Assembly (NCBI RefSeq): GCF_003184185.1 | Contig: NZ_QHJG01000013.1 | Span: 77,780-141,779 of the forward strand | Direction of reading: 5' to 3' | Length of the DNA: 64,000 bases | From: Legionella qingyii | GTDB lineage: Bacteria > Pseudomonadota > Gammaproteobacteria > Legionellales > Legionellaceae | Shown here: positions 54,347-64,000 of the stretch, one piece after another | Position numbering within the stretch: position 1 is the stretch's first letter | Layout of the letters: the number at the start of each line of letters is the position of its first letter | Made by a program: the position numbers and the translations under genes | Notes under the pieces: model-generated | The model's input: only the letters and a program-made list of their open reading frames with translations | Databases searched by the model: none | Told to the model about the DNA's origin: nothing

Positions 54347-55750
54347 AATTGAATGTACTATTTCATGTATTCGTTGTGTACGTCAATTAAAAGAGTGGTA
54401 TAGATTCACGTTCTTGAGTAATCCTGGTACCCGTAACCTGACTCCAGGGTTTTGAGGTCATTAGTACTTAACACGTAGTCCTTTAAAGAATGGATTGTAA
54501 GGGTATTTTCCTTATCAGGGGGGAAGAGGGTTTATACGTCGACCAAAAGGTTTCATTCAGTAACTCCGCTGTAGTCGTCGAAAAAGGTTGGTCCTTCGTT
54601 CAAGTCCGCGTAAGGTAGGGCCGCTCGGTAGTGGATGTCATTTTGAGTGAAATCGTGCTATTCCTCCAAGAAATCAATTATGGAGAACGTAGTGAAAACG
54701 ACGTTAAAATCCTAGATGATTTCCACCATTTGCGTATCTATTAAAATCACGCCACACACCTGCATTTTGTAAAGGTCGCAAACGATATCGTCCTTTTGGT
54801 AGTCGAGGCCATTGTCAGTTACGGCCAGAGGTACAGGCTAAATCTTAGTTAACTAAAGATAGGCAACAATGGCCTAGTTGAGGAAGTACGTCCCCTTTGG
54901 GACACATTTGTCTTAGAGGATTTTGGACCCGTGTGACGAGACGAACAAAATAAGCAAGAAGTCCTTATAGTGTCATGTTGAGCCTACCAAAGTGAAGAGG
55001 ACTTCGAAGTAGAAGTTATGCTGATTAATCAACGGCGCGTTGAGCTTTTGACAGACGTTATTATGGTGAACGTCGGGGGCTTACTTGAGGAAGAACTTAC
55101 TCAAGTTGACTGTTAAGTGGCTGGTTTAAAGGAGCATTGCTTCATCAGTAGGTATTAACAAGCATTAAAGGTCGCGGCCTTAGTTCCGTTTATTGATCGA
55201 ATCCAAATGGTTAGGCGAGTAAATTAACAAGTTATATTATTCCATCCAGTATTGATGGTGAGAGAAGTGTGCGAAGCTATTAGTTTTGTGTTGCTCCTTA
55301 CCCATTGGGAACTAAGACATTTCGCGTTTAACGTCAGTTACTCCGTATACGTCGTATTGGTAGTAGACGACGTGGTGCTGGTATATTTGCCGGTAGAAAA
55401 TTGTGCCCAGCGGTCCCCAAGTTTAGAAGTAAGGTAGGACTGTAAAGGCCAACAAATAGTTCCACTGGCATGTTGTTTTGTCAAAGCAGTTAATGCGGTC
55501 CCTGAAGCTATTTTTAATTCCCTCATGCAGGAAGCTCGGAGTATTAAAGGTCGTGGTAAGGAAATCCTCGCACTCGGAATGTGGTTAGTCGTTATACCCT
55601 ATGTCGAACTAGGTACTTAGGTACAAGGACGGTGAGTCCTAGTTTCACTCCACTAAATAATCCTTAAAAATACATTAGTGTATTTGATCCTTAATAAAGG
55701 AGAAGGGTGACCACTGTTTGCTTAAGTATGTCACGAACGCCTAACTTGTA
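54347..55750 (-). CDS. M20-family metallopeptidase, carnosinase-like dipeptidase (467 aa)
   Basis: Zinc dipeptidase. MFNPQALYEFVCHQWEEEII; C-terminal half LPTWLEKAADVASMTYFGKP, AAYLGEGGTIPFMGMLGKKF and MITGVLGPQSNAHGPNEFLH are closely like cytosolic non-specific dipeptidase/carnosinase (the His in NAHGPNE is a zinc ligand). Its start overlaps the murG 3' end by 26 bases; SD GAGGAG. Confidence 0.92.
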
Positions 55751-56816
55751 CTTGAACGAGGAGTTATTATCGATGCTAAACGAGGCATCGCCTGAATTAT
55801 AAATCACGCAACTAAAATAATAATTATAGGAAAAATAATCAGAGGTCAAGTACATTGCAAACGTCATTTCATAGGTATAAATTTCTGGTTAGAAGTTAGT
55901 GATCCGATTAAGGATCGGAAACTTTTATCGCACGTAAAACCTAAACTAGGGGAGCTGATTGGAGTCGACCATTTCCTTAATTCTATACTCCGAAAGGATT
56001 TCGATTTTAAAGTATATCTCTTAATCGTGGGCGAGCACTGTGTTGTTAACTACGACGCCGTTTATTTAGTCGATTAAGAAGTCATCGTATAAGTTTGACA
56101 AACATGAGAAAAGCTAATCAATTACTCCGGAGATTAAAAGGAAAAGGCGTATATACTTATTGAACTATAAGGAACCAATTAACCCCATTACGGAGTGCTT
56201 ATGAGGCTAACTATCTTGAACGAGGGTTCGATGGAGGATATCGATTTTCTGTTCCAAAGAGACATAATTTGGGCGTATTGAGTTCGGGTGCCAGCATTGA
56301 TGGCCGTTTGTTGACGAATGCCTAACCTCATGGTCAATGAAGATAAAATAGAACGAAAAATTTCACGAAAAAAGGACGAAGTTTTCAGTTCGTTTAAAAT
56401 AATTGCTTTCCTTTTGAGTCTGCTAATCGCTCAGGTCCTGAGTATAGCCTAAGTACTCGTTGTTGTCCCTAGGCCAAATTGGTGCGTGGATGGTGTTGGC
56501 CTTTACGTTGTTTTGGTGGGAACCTTTTGTGATGTAGGCCAAAATTAAATAATTCGTTCTTTTTTCTGACGTGTTATGGTTCATGTTAGAATTTACCTAG
56601 GTTATTCAAAAAATTTGATTTTATGGCTGCGTTAAATGGTGACGAATATGGTATTTTACCTTAAAATTCACCAAGCTAGTAGACGAAGAGTTATGGTAAC
56701 CGTCTTGGTTACATACGTTAAAGGGTTGGAAATACTGATTTGAGTACATAATTACGGTTCAATCCGCGGTGTACAGGACGACATGGAGGAGGGCATTTTT
56801 AATAGTAACCGTAGTA
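55725..56816 (-). CDS. murG: Lipid II-forming GlcNAc transferase MurG (363 aa)
   Basis: Adds GlcNAc to lipid I at the inner membrane. MPMIIFTGGGTAGHVAPN is the glycine-rich loop; SRAGANSLYEILALGKPHIL, IPLPAEVSRGDQIQNARYFQ and LGISLVIEDWSL are the C-domain donor site. The start overlaps nadC as ATGA with AGGA 7 bases before. It stands apart from the usual division/cell-wall cluster. Confidence 0.95.
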
Positions 56817-57655
56817 TTTTAAAAGGATTATTCATTCGAATTCAGATACCGTACTTAACTAAACCATTAACGTGGTTGTCTTTACTTTAGTTGTGGATTA
56901 ACTGGATAACATCGTTATAAAAGGTCTCATTGCGGAGGCCTATGAAGATTTCATGTTGCAAAACCTACTAAATAAGATTAGCGAAGAAGTTCGTAAAAAC
57001 CTGATTTTAATAGGTTGTATTAAGCTAGTCCTACTCGTGTTTAACGAAGTGTATTGAGTAGGTCTCAAAGCTGAAGGTGGAGTTGATTTTGTAAAAAAAA
57101 CAAAAAAGAACGGTTTCGTTGCCGGACTCGTTGTCTCGGTGTCCGAAATTACACTAAAAGAAATTAATTTTATCGTAGTATTTCGGGGTATGCCACTAAT
57201 TTTGGAGGAGGTGTTCAGTGGCGTATGAAAACACGACGAGAATTAGGTCCTTAACAAAAAGCGCATAGGTCATTAGCGCAGACCCATGGTACTTCAAAAA
57301 CACGCATAACTATTCAAACACAACGGCATCGCCTTTCTCAAACATTTTTTAAATTACGGCACGCGAGTGGTCAATTTTACGAAGAACGGCTCGGTCTATT
57401 TCATGTGTTTCATCTACCTCGGCGATTGGTAAGAGGAAGAGATTGAACGGTAAGATCAAACTAAACTAATAGTTCAACTAATTTATGAAGTAATTGGGTT
57501 TCGACCGGCGTATGGTGGTAACCGAGAGCTCTTTATTAGAGACGAAGTCGGACTTCAAGCCGTCTATTATTTCAACGCCATTGTAGAGGTAGTGGATGTA
57601 GAAGTACATTGCGTGCACAATGGAGCCGGAGATAGACATTATTTCACAATAAGTA
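56813..57655 (-). CDS. nadC: Quinolinate phosphoribosyltransferase (280 aa)
   Basis: NAD synthesis from quinolinate. MNNTLLQIEAEVTRALHEDV then GDG at the start; C-terminal GGVTLENIATIGQLGVDFIS and VGAITKSIHAIDLSLLI are diagnostic. SD AGGA. Overlaps the antiporter stop by 8 bases and murG by 4. Confidence 0.95.
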
Positions 57656-59090
57656 CACGATAAAAGGATAGAAAGACCCGTATAGCTTAAAAATTATTCT
57701 CTCCCCGTTATTTACAGCAGTGGTAATGGTAATTTTGCTAACGTCTTTTATTTAGTAGTCTTTATTGTGGATTTCAAGCCGGTTACCTTCGCTTTTGATT
57801 GGGGTGAAGCGGCGCTCCATTGTATGGCTATGGTTAATCATTGGCTAGTAAACCCCACGCACGGGGTATAGGTGATTAATTAAACGGTTAGTGGCGTCGT
57901 TATTAATTTGGACACCGGTTTTGTTAATGTAAGTTTACTATTTTCGAAAGGTTAAACTGAACTTACGGTTAATGTTATTTTTTGTAGCCACGGTCCTAAC
58001 TAAGATTACCCCTATTATTCACTATTTATGACGCTAAAAGAACAACTGAGTTTCCATGTGGTAGTTTTATCAGTAGTACTTCTTACTAAGGGCGTCATTT
58101 ACGTGGCTATTAACAACGTTCAACTTCGTGGCTTCGATTGGTCCTTTCGCAGTACTATTTGTCTTTCCTTTACTTATTAAAACGAAGGGTTCCAAGTTCT
58201 TTTGCTTTTTTTACTTAACGGAACGCATTTTATTAACCTGGATTTTTATTTCATGGATGTTTTTTATCGTATCGTGAATGTTATTACGCGTTGTGTTGGT
58301 ACTCTAGATGTCGGGGTGATTAATGGTTCCTCGACTGATGTCGGTTATATTAGTCCGGGTTATGTAGTAGATTGTAACGGCGTGGGTTATACCAAGAACG
58401 AAGAGACCACGCATTAAAAAAGTAAAGCCTTTCTTGTGCGCGTCAATAAGGATACGAGCAACGTGAGTTCCAACGACGTTATTTATTTAGCCTAACTATC
58501 CTTGGTAATCCGTAGTTATTTATTTGACATGGTTTAGGGTTATTGTACCCCCGTTAGTGTGGTTAGTTTCGCTGTTATTGCCTTAGTGCCGGACATACAA
58601 AGTAAAGGAGCTAGCTCGAGAGGTTTGGTTGGTACTTATCCTCCTTTTATTGGGGTATAGAACTCTTTTATAGTTGTTATATTCGTTAAAATTCTTTTAG
58701 CCTAGGTACTCCCGGCGAATTCCGTGGATGTTGAACAACACGTATTAAAAGTAACCCTTACTGGCTTGATTGGCGGACTAAATTACCGTGGGGGACATCA
58801 TGAAGAAATTGTCGAAGTTTTTAACTTCTCGGAAGAGCATTATTTTGACGATTACCCTTAGGCATTATTATCTTATGTAACGGTTATTCTTAAGGATACT
58901 CGTTGAGTGGTTCTTGTGACCCGACTAAATATGCGGAACGTCATATTGCTGGCTATTAACGTTTCTTTTTTTATCAACACTGCGGTTCATTATGTTTACG
59001 ATGGCCTAGTTGTACTAGTCGGGGTCATCTCCGTTTTCGGTATTGTCCTGTACAAGGATGTTAATCTTCGGTGGTAAAATTTGGGGCGTA
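57648..59090 (-). CDS. Cation:proton antiporter, CPA family (480 aa)
   Basis: Polytopic antiporter. N-terminus MRGLKWWLLIVGTCPVMAFA, TTIFFFAIIGRYTARRINQP, SVLGELLIGILIGNVFYYYG; C-terminus RTLGVISDDLFSAIVLMVMV then TTFIAPLLLKIRYAQ, both typical of NhaP/Kef-like antiporters. Ion unknown. No strong SD; the start is the first in-frame ATG with hydrophobic follow-on. Confidence 0.87.
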
Positions 59091-59296
59091 ATGACAAAAT
59101 ATGGAGCGATTTTCTAAGAAAACCTTTAACAGACCTTAAGCTTATGGAGAAGTCGTTAAATTGTATTGAGTATTTACAGGTGCGGTTGATGTACGAGGAT
59201 AGGACGTCGAATAGGTGTTTTAAGACCTAAGATGTTCGACGCCTTGTCCTAAAAAAACGAGTCCGAATAACTTATCAATGTAAATGAGATAGATAC

Positions 59297-61675
59297 GATA
59301 ACGAAACGGTTTTTATTTGTACAAAGATTTTGTCTCAGTCCCAATTCACTTTGCGAAAGATAAGGGAGAAAGTAATTGGTAACTCGCTTTAGAACTACTA
59401 GGCTACCTGGAACTGGTGTTTATGGATACATAAAAAAGCGGAAAAATGTTCGTCTTTAACGGTATACGTTATTCTGAAAGTGACGAAGTAATGCAAGTAG
59501 TTTAACTCGTCGTTGATCAGGGCTTAGGGACAGATTAGGATTACAGTCGACTCAATTCAGTAATCTTGGATATCTCTTGGGTAGTTTTATGAGATTTTTA
59601 AGAAACCGGTCGTTACGTAATCTTCCATTAAGTGTGTAGTATTAGTGGGCATCGGGTACGAATGGAGCGAGTTCGGGTACAACGAAATTTTGAACTTAAT
59701 GTAATGAACGGAGTCGTTGACAAGCATGCTTGCCTTAGTATTGAAGATGCAATCAATTTGGGTAAAGAAGTGCTTGAGCAGCTTGACGAAATGTAAGATT
59801 TCGTTTCGTGAGACGTTTACTAAGTCTTTGTATAGCACTACGTGGAGATTTTGGGTTGTAACCTAAAAGAAGTACGCCGAGTATATTCAAGGGCGGTTGT
59901 TCTAAACGTATAAGTAATCTAAATTTTAGACTATTAGCATGTTAATGTCCAAACCCTATTTTGCGACGTCGTTAACAGCGTTAAGGAAGAAAATCCGCGA
60001 GTTATATTATAAGCTGACCTCTTAATATCCGACGACAAAAAAGTCTTTATTTAACAAAATTAAGGAATAGAAAGTTTACTAGTTTTAGTTCATTACGTGC
60101 GCCTACCTATGGTTATCATAACCTTTAATCTTTGAGGTCTGCTCGGTTTGGATGGGGACTCAATCCTTACCTAACTTTGCATTTGCGAGAAAGTCCTAAA
60201 GGTTGTAAGTTGTACTGAAAGTAACCATTAAGTCCGTACCAAAGATGTAGTTCTGCATGGACGAGCATCCCGTTATTTGGTCGTATCTGTATCGGCAACA
60301 GGGGAAGTCGTGTTGACTGCCAGTGAAGTAGTGGTAGTGCATACCAAAAGCACCGTAGAGGTGTAGGTTGATGTCGTCCTTATGGATTAAGTGCACGTTA
60401 TTATCGGCGTACCGTACAAGACGGGGGTGCTAATCAGTGTTATCGCCGTCGTGCAAAGTAATGTCCAAGGGTTAGTCCTAGGCAGTATAGCCTTTAGTTG
60501 TGTAGTGGTCCAACGTGTGCTAGGTAAAGTGAATGTAGAAATTATTAAGAACGGAATGGGACTGGATATGCAACGGGCTATGATGCGGGAAGTCGATTGT
60601 GACATGGGAAAACAACATTCCATATCGCAAGGTTATAAACAAATAATAGGGCCGAAAAATGCCAAAGTCCGGCTCGAACGTTTTATATATTAACTGGTAA
60701 ATGTGGTAGAAAACGGGTAAGATACAGGTAACCAGCCGGTATTACAAAGAGTTATTAGTACCGAACCGCCCGATTCGAAAGATGGAGTGAACTTCAATTT
60801 CTTTTATCATTAGCGAGGAAACGTAGTTGGAGATGCCAAAACTGAGCGACAACGAACGACCCTAGTAGTGTCATTTGGTAAAAGTTCCGAAATGATGGCT
60901 CTAAAGATGCTTATTGTCGGCCAGATGGGCGAACTTAGGGCCCAAATACATGTATTTTAAGCAGACCTAACTGTCGAGGAACTTGTTGGTAGAGGGGGTT
61001 TGGTATTCTACTTCATTATTTATGATGAACTAGTTTTGGACTGAGTCATAGGTACCATTTGTAGTGGGGTGAATGGCGGTATAGCGATGCGTGGTAGACA
61101 ACCTATGGACGTCTATTCCGGTGAAGTACTACTCGTTTGACTACTACACAAGCTATCCACTAACGAGATAGTAACTTATCACTACGTTTGTGTACAAACT
61201 AACTCTCGTTTTGAAGTAGTTAAGGAAACTGCAAATTTTTCCAAAGAACGACTGGACGTTTACTACGTAGTCCATTCAGGAGACGACAGCGACTACTTGC
61301 TTGTCGATGTGACTTTAAAAGTACCGGATATCAAACGCTATCAAAAAGCATACGTCGAGCGTGCCGTGCAAGTTTGAGTCCTCATTTACCGCATAATTGC
61401 TAGTAAAGGGACTAAAGAAAAGGTTGTTGTCGATTAACGACATGTAATAGACCTAGGTTCCATCGGTCAAAACGTATCTAAAAAAATAGATTTAATAGAA
61501 CTCTGTCTTTGAGGAACTTACTTAGACGTCACCAACGTTTAGGTGGCCCTTGTCTATGAGGACGACTCCTATTTACTGACTAGTAGAGAGGTTCTCTTCG
61601 TAAAAAAGGCGGTTGGACAAGGTCCAGCACGTACGGTTCCACACGATTTAGCTATTATACACAAAACTGGCAGTA
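59297..61675 (-). CDS. ppsA: Phosphoenolpyruvate synthase (792 aa)
   Basis: Makes PEP from pyruvate and ATP for gluconeogenesis. MTVKTHIIDLAHLGMHDLEQ, VGGKNASLGEMISHLSSA at the N-terminus; KKYIGICGQGPSDHQDFAQW, LMKEGIESVSLNPDSVLETC at the C-terminus. 793 codons in frame is canonical. The ATG follows a GGGG-type weak SD. The 59091-59296 region downstream contains a GCAGCTT/AAGCTGC inverted repeat but no gene. Confidence 0.95.
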
Positions 61676-61690
61676 TTGATGGGGTTCAGG

Positions 61691-61710
61691 TATTTTACTA
61701 TTAGTAAAAT
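61691..61710. promoter_or_regulatory. Fur-box-like palindrome upstream of ppsA
   Basis: Read leftward TAAAATGATTATCATTTTAT: a 7-1-7 inverted repeat (AAATGAT-T-ATCATTT) close to the ferric uptake regulator consensus core. Its near edge is 16 bases before the ppsA ATG, where a repressor could block transcription or translation initiation. The rest of 61676-61833 shows no gene. Confidence 0.5.
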
Positions 61711-61833
61711 GAATTTTACACGCCAATACCCTTAATCTTTGAAATAAACAGTCTTTTGTAATCATGGGTATCGAGTCTTATTTACCCAACATAATAGATT
61801 AGGACTCGTACTCATGACCTACAAGCTCACTCT

Positions 61834-63471
61834 AATACGTAATGTACGTTAATTTCGAACTCTTTTAAGAAACACTTTTAAACGCAGCGGGTTTTCAAAT
61901 TATTATGGTGGAAATGCGTCAAAAAGAAGATGTGCTCCTAATCGTGGTGAATTTTAATGAGAGTGTAATGCAAGGACGTTTAGAAGTTATTAAAGAAGGT
62001 CCCAAACATTTGGTCATTGTAGGTATTTACCATGGGTCGCGTAAGATTACTAATTACAAAACCCTAGTCATACTCAATGACGATTTCGTACAACCTTACT
62101 AAGACGACGTGGTTTCTTTTTTCCAGGAAGATGTCGTATCTGGTTGTGAGGTAGCCCATTCCAAAGATATAAAACGGCTCGGTTAAGTACTCGATTGAGA
62201 AGGCTCCAGTAAACGACATGAAGTTGTGATCATCGGTATGGGGCATATTTTAAATTATATCGTTACTAATGTGGATATAAATGTCGCTGATGGTTTAGTT
62301 GTTTATGACATTCTTTTTTCCAATGGTTGTTTTAGTGGTGTAGGCGAAAACCTCGTGTGACATAATTAAATTATTTTACAAAATGAAGTGAGTATAAGGT
62401 CCGATGTTGTTTGTTTTGACGTCGGTTATGTCATTCGCCATATAAGTGACGGTTTCCGCGGTCTTTTTCTTATTAATTTTGATTTCACTCACGTACTTAA
62501 TATGGACGGTTTCCCGATAACGGGGGTAATGCTTATAAACAGCGACATGCTCGTTATCGCGGTCAACGTCGTTTGGGCGGTTTGTTACCACGTTTCTACA
62601 AACGATAAGGGACGGGGTGGTTGAGGGCTAAACTTAATACAAAACAGGGACGGTATGGTAGTCGTTGTTGTCGGCTATTTTCGCTGAGATATCGTGGTTC
62701 GTAGCGCTATCATTTTCGTCCCGGCTAATTGAGTTAGTAAGATAACTAACAGTCTGACCCATTAAATTTAAGACCATCCGGAACTCCATAAGGTGGTTTA
62801 TCTCTCGGATATCAGCGTTGAGGTCTTTTTACTATTTGGCTAACATTAGGACAGTGCTAGTTATCTCGGTGTTCACCCGGACCTTGTGCAAAATTGGGCC
62901 CTTAGGACAAACTTTTTTATTGATTTTTGTCACTCTTTTTCGGATTTTAACAACATCAATATAACTCTACTCCCTCTCTGACATTATTTATGGTGTTAAA
63001 AAGTACTTTTACTGGTGAAGGAGGACTGCCTTCTGGTTTTTTCATCAAGGTAACGGGATGGGTTTAGTGATGTGGTTAAGGACGTCATTTTGGTTATTAG
63101 TGTCCTCGTCCATATTTGAATTATTACGGAGGATTTGCTCGTTCCGGTTTTTTATCGTTGTACTTAGGCCGCTCATACCAACTTTAAACATTTGGTCTTT
63201 GAGGTATAAAACGACACTATGGACTTTCGTGTTGTTATTTTCGTGGTCATCCTGGTCGCTAAACATTTGCTGACGGGGGGTATTAACTGTGTTAATTTGG
63301 TCGTTATTAGCGACATATTTATGGGACAAGACCAGCCTGTGGACTTCGTTATCGTTTACGGTATCGGTTTCCATTTCGCTGTTGGGGATGCTATTAAGGC
63401 CTTTATTATAAAACATGGGTTATGAAGAAGACTTTGTCCGGACGAACTATACTAAGTTACTAACAAAAGTA
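61834..63471 (-). CDS. SulP-family anion transporter with STAS domain (545 aa)
   Basis: Inner-membrane SLC26/SulP transporter (sulfate, bicarbonate or dicarboxylate). MKTIIESYQAGLFQKKYWVQ then NIISGIIVGVVALPLAMA is the conserved start; the C-terminal STAS domain contains ERNVRVILSGANPRVEEKLR, KGGIIKLLGDANFHKEFSQA. 546 codons in frame. Divergent from purB over 148 bases. Substrate not predictable from what I can see. Confidence 0.92.
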
Positions 63472-63619
63472 TTTTACGACGCTAAGTAAAAATTTTTACT
63501 TCAGTAATATGTGTTGGTATAATTTTTTTATAGTTAAAAGACTATTTTAAGGAATGAAGTTAAGTGTAGACGAGCGCGTAGATTATAATATACACGAAAT
63601 AGTAATCCCGATCGATGAA

Positions 63620-64000
63620 TACTGAGAATGACGAAATTTACGCTAGAGGGGTTAGCTGCCCGCAATATAATTATTTTGTGCCCGAAACTCAGGAATAAAA
63701 TCACTCAAGCGGAATTAAATAATAGCGGACTGACATCTTTAAGCGACCGAACTTAGAAATCGTCGATTATTACGCTAATGACTCCAAGGGGGTAACCTAG
63801 TCTTCCGGTTTCTAAAGGAGTTATTAGAATAACGATTAAAACTACTCTTACTCCGAGAATTTTAATTTCTTAAACTCTTCGTTTGTTTAGTACTACAATT
63901 TCGCTATCTTATAATAGATTTTCTGTTTAAGGTCGTTGAACGGTTAAACTTTCGTTAATGTGGTAAATAAGTAAAACGAACGTGTAGTCTTCTGTAGTTA
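63620..64000 (+). CDS. purB: Adenylosuccinate lyase, 3' truncated by the window
   Basis: Purine biosynthesis lyase. MTLTALNAISPIDGRYINKT, RALSPYFSEFALIYYRLTVE, IRWLESLAANN are standard PurB N-terminal sequence. 127 codons lie inside the window and the frame is still open at base 64000. SD AGGGC upstream of the ATG. Expected full length about 455 residues. Confidence 0.95.

Larger units (their letters stand above)
1..64000. other. Whole window printed with wrong polarity (complement without reversal)
   Basis: Seen directly: about 70 long open frames appear only when the printed bases are complemented without reversal (read left to right) or the print is read backwards without complementing. 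In that reading the start codons, SD sites, 4-base ATGA/GTGA/TTGA overlaps, conserved active-site motifs and family-typical lengths all agree from end to end. In the ordinary reading all six frames are broken into short pieces. The effect covers the whole window, so it is a property of the record and not a local inversion; no natural event reverses a strand without complementing it. Strand in this list is the direction of the gene along the printed coordinates. Confidence 0.99.

Noticed and set aside
1..64000. CRISPR array, tRNA, rRNA, prophage or complete IS element
   Set aside because: No regularly spaced direct repeats, no cloverleaf that I could recognise in the intergenic gaps, and no transposase, integrase or phage structural gene among the decoded proteins.

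Overview
POLARITY. The printed string is not a natural 5'->3' strand: it is a real sequence written 3'->5', which is the same as saying it was complemented without being reversed. Read in the ordinary way, neither strand holds a convincing gene; the longest conventional frames are about 210 codons. When each printed base is replaced by its complement and read left to right, or when the printed string is read right to left without complementing, the window becomes almost continuous coding sequence with ATG/GTG/TTG starts, Shine-Dalgarno (SD) sites, ATGA overlaps and dozens of recognisable proteins. All annotation here is made in that corrected polarity. Positions are those of the printed string. 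Strand '+' means the gene runs 5'->3' with increasing coordinate (coding strand = base-by-base complement of the print). Strand '-' means it runs 5'->3' with decreasing coordinate (coding strand = the print read backwards).

ORGANISM. The content is an AT-rich gammaproteobacterial chromosome, most probably Legionella or a close relative. This is inferred from the combination of housekeeping operons (ccmABCDEFGHI, mlaFEDCB-ibaG-murA, kdsDC-lptCAB, trpGDC, mreBCD, clpSA), a fleQ regulator, a eukaryotic-like RhoGAP protein, a flavin monooxygenase, and several large coiled-coil proteins that resemble type IVB (Dot/Icm) substrates. I see no phage, plasmid, IS transposase, CRISPR array, tRNA or rRNA.

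LAYOUT. 1-4.2 kb: accessory block with a truncated unknown protein, a degenerate KDPG-aldolase-like protein, a MITE-like palindrome and a 637-residue coiled-coil protein. 4.2-9.2 kb: usp, ribF, ileS, lspA (leftward). 9.5-10.1 kb: unknown protein. 10.1-16.5 kb: complete cytochrome c maturation operon (leftward). 16.8-19.2 kb: RhoGAP-like protein divergent from sohB and a small acidic protein. 19.4-21.4 kb: fleQ and a secreted Cys-rich protein. 21.6-27.0 kb: phospholipid-transport operon mlaFEDCB, ibaG, murA, NIF3-like gene (leftward). 27.3-33.1 kb: kdsD-kdsC-lptC-lptA-lptB then trpG-trpD-trpC (rightward). 33.2-36.6 kb: short-chain dehydrogenase, flavin monooxygenase, lipoprotein hydrolase. 36.8-40.9 kb: xseA, rhomboid protease, small Cys-rich secreted protein, thiM, thiD (rightward). 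40.9-45.5 kb: clpS-clpA-glycosyltransferase-O-antigen ligase (leftward). 45.8-48.5 kb: icd, a secreted unknown protein, rluE. 48.6-51.0 kb: mreBCD (leftward). 51.4-53.6 kb: 743-residue coiled-coil protein. 53.7-59.1 kb: antiporter, nadC, murG, M20 peptidase, comEA (leftward). 59.3-63.5 kb: ppsA and a SulP permease (leftward). 63.6 kb to end: start of purB.

HOW THE GENES FIT TOGETHER. Several operons serve the envelope: Kdo synthesis and LPS export (kdsD/C, lptC/A/B), phospholipid traffic (mla), peptidoglycan (murA, murG), lipoprotein maturation (lspA), cell shape (mreBCD) and LPS/O-antigen assembly (glycosyltransferase plus ligase). Many genes overlap by 4 bases, often with a non-ATG start (ccmB, NIF3-like, O-antigen ligase), which suggests translational coupling. 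Two families of short palindromic repeats punctuate operon ends.
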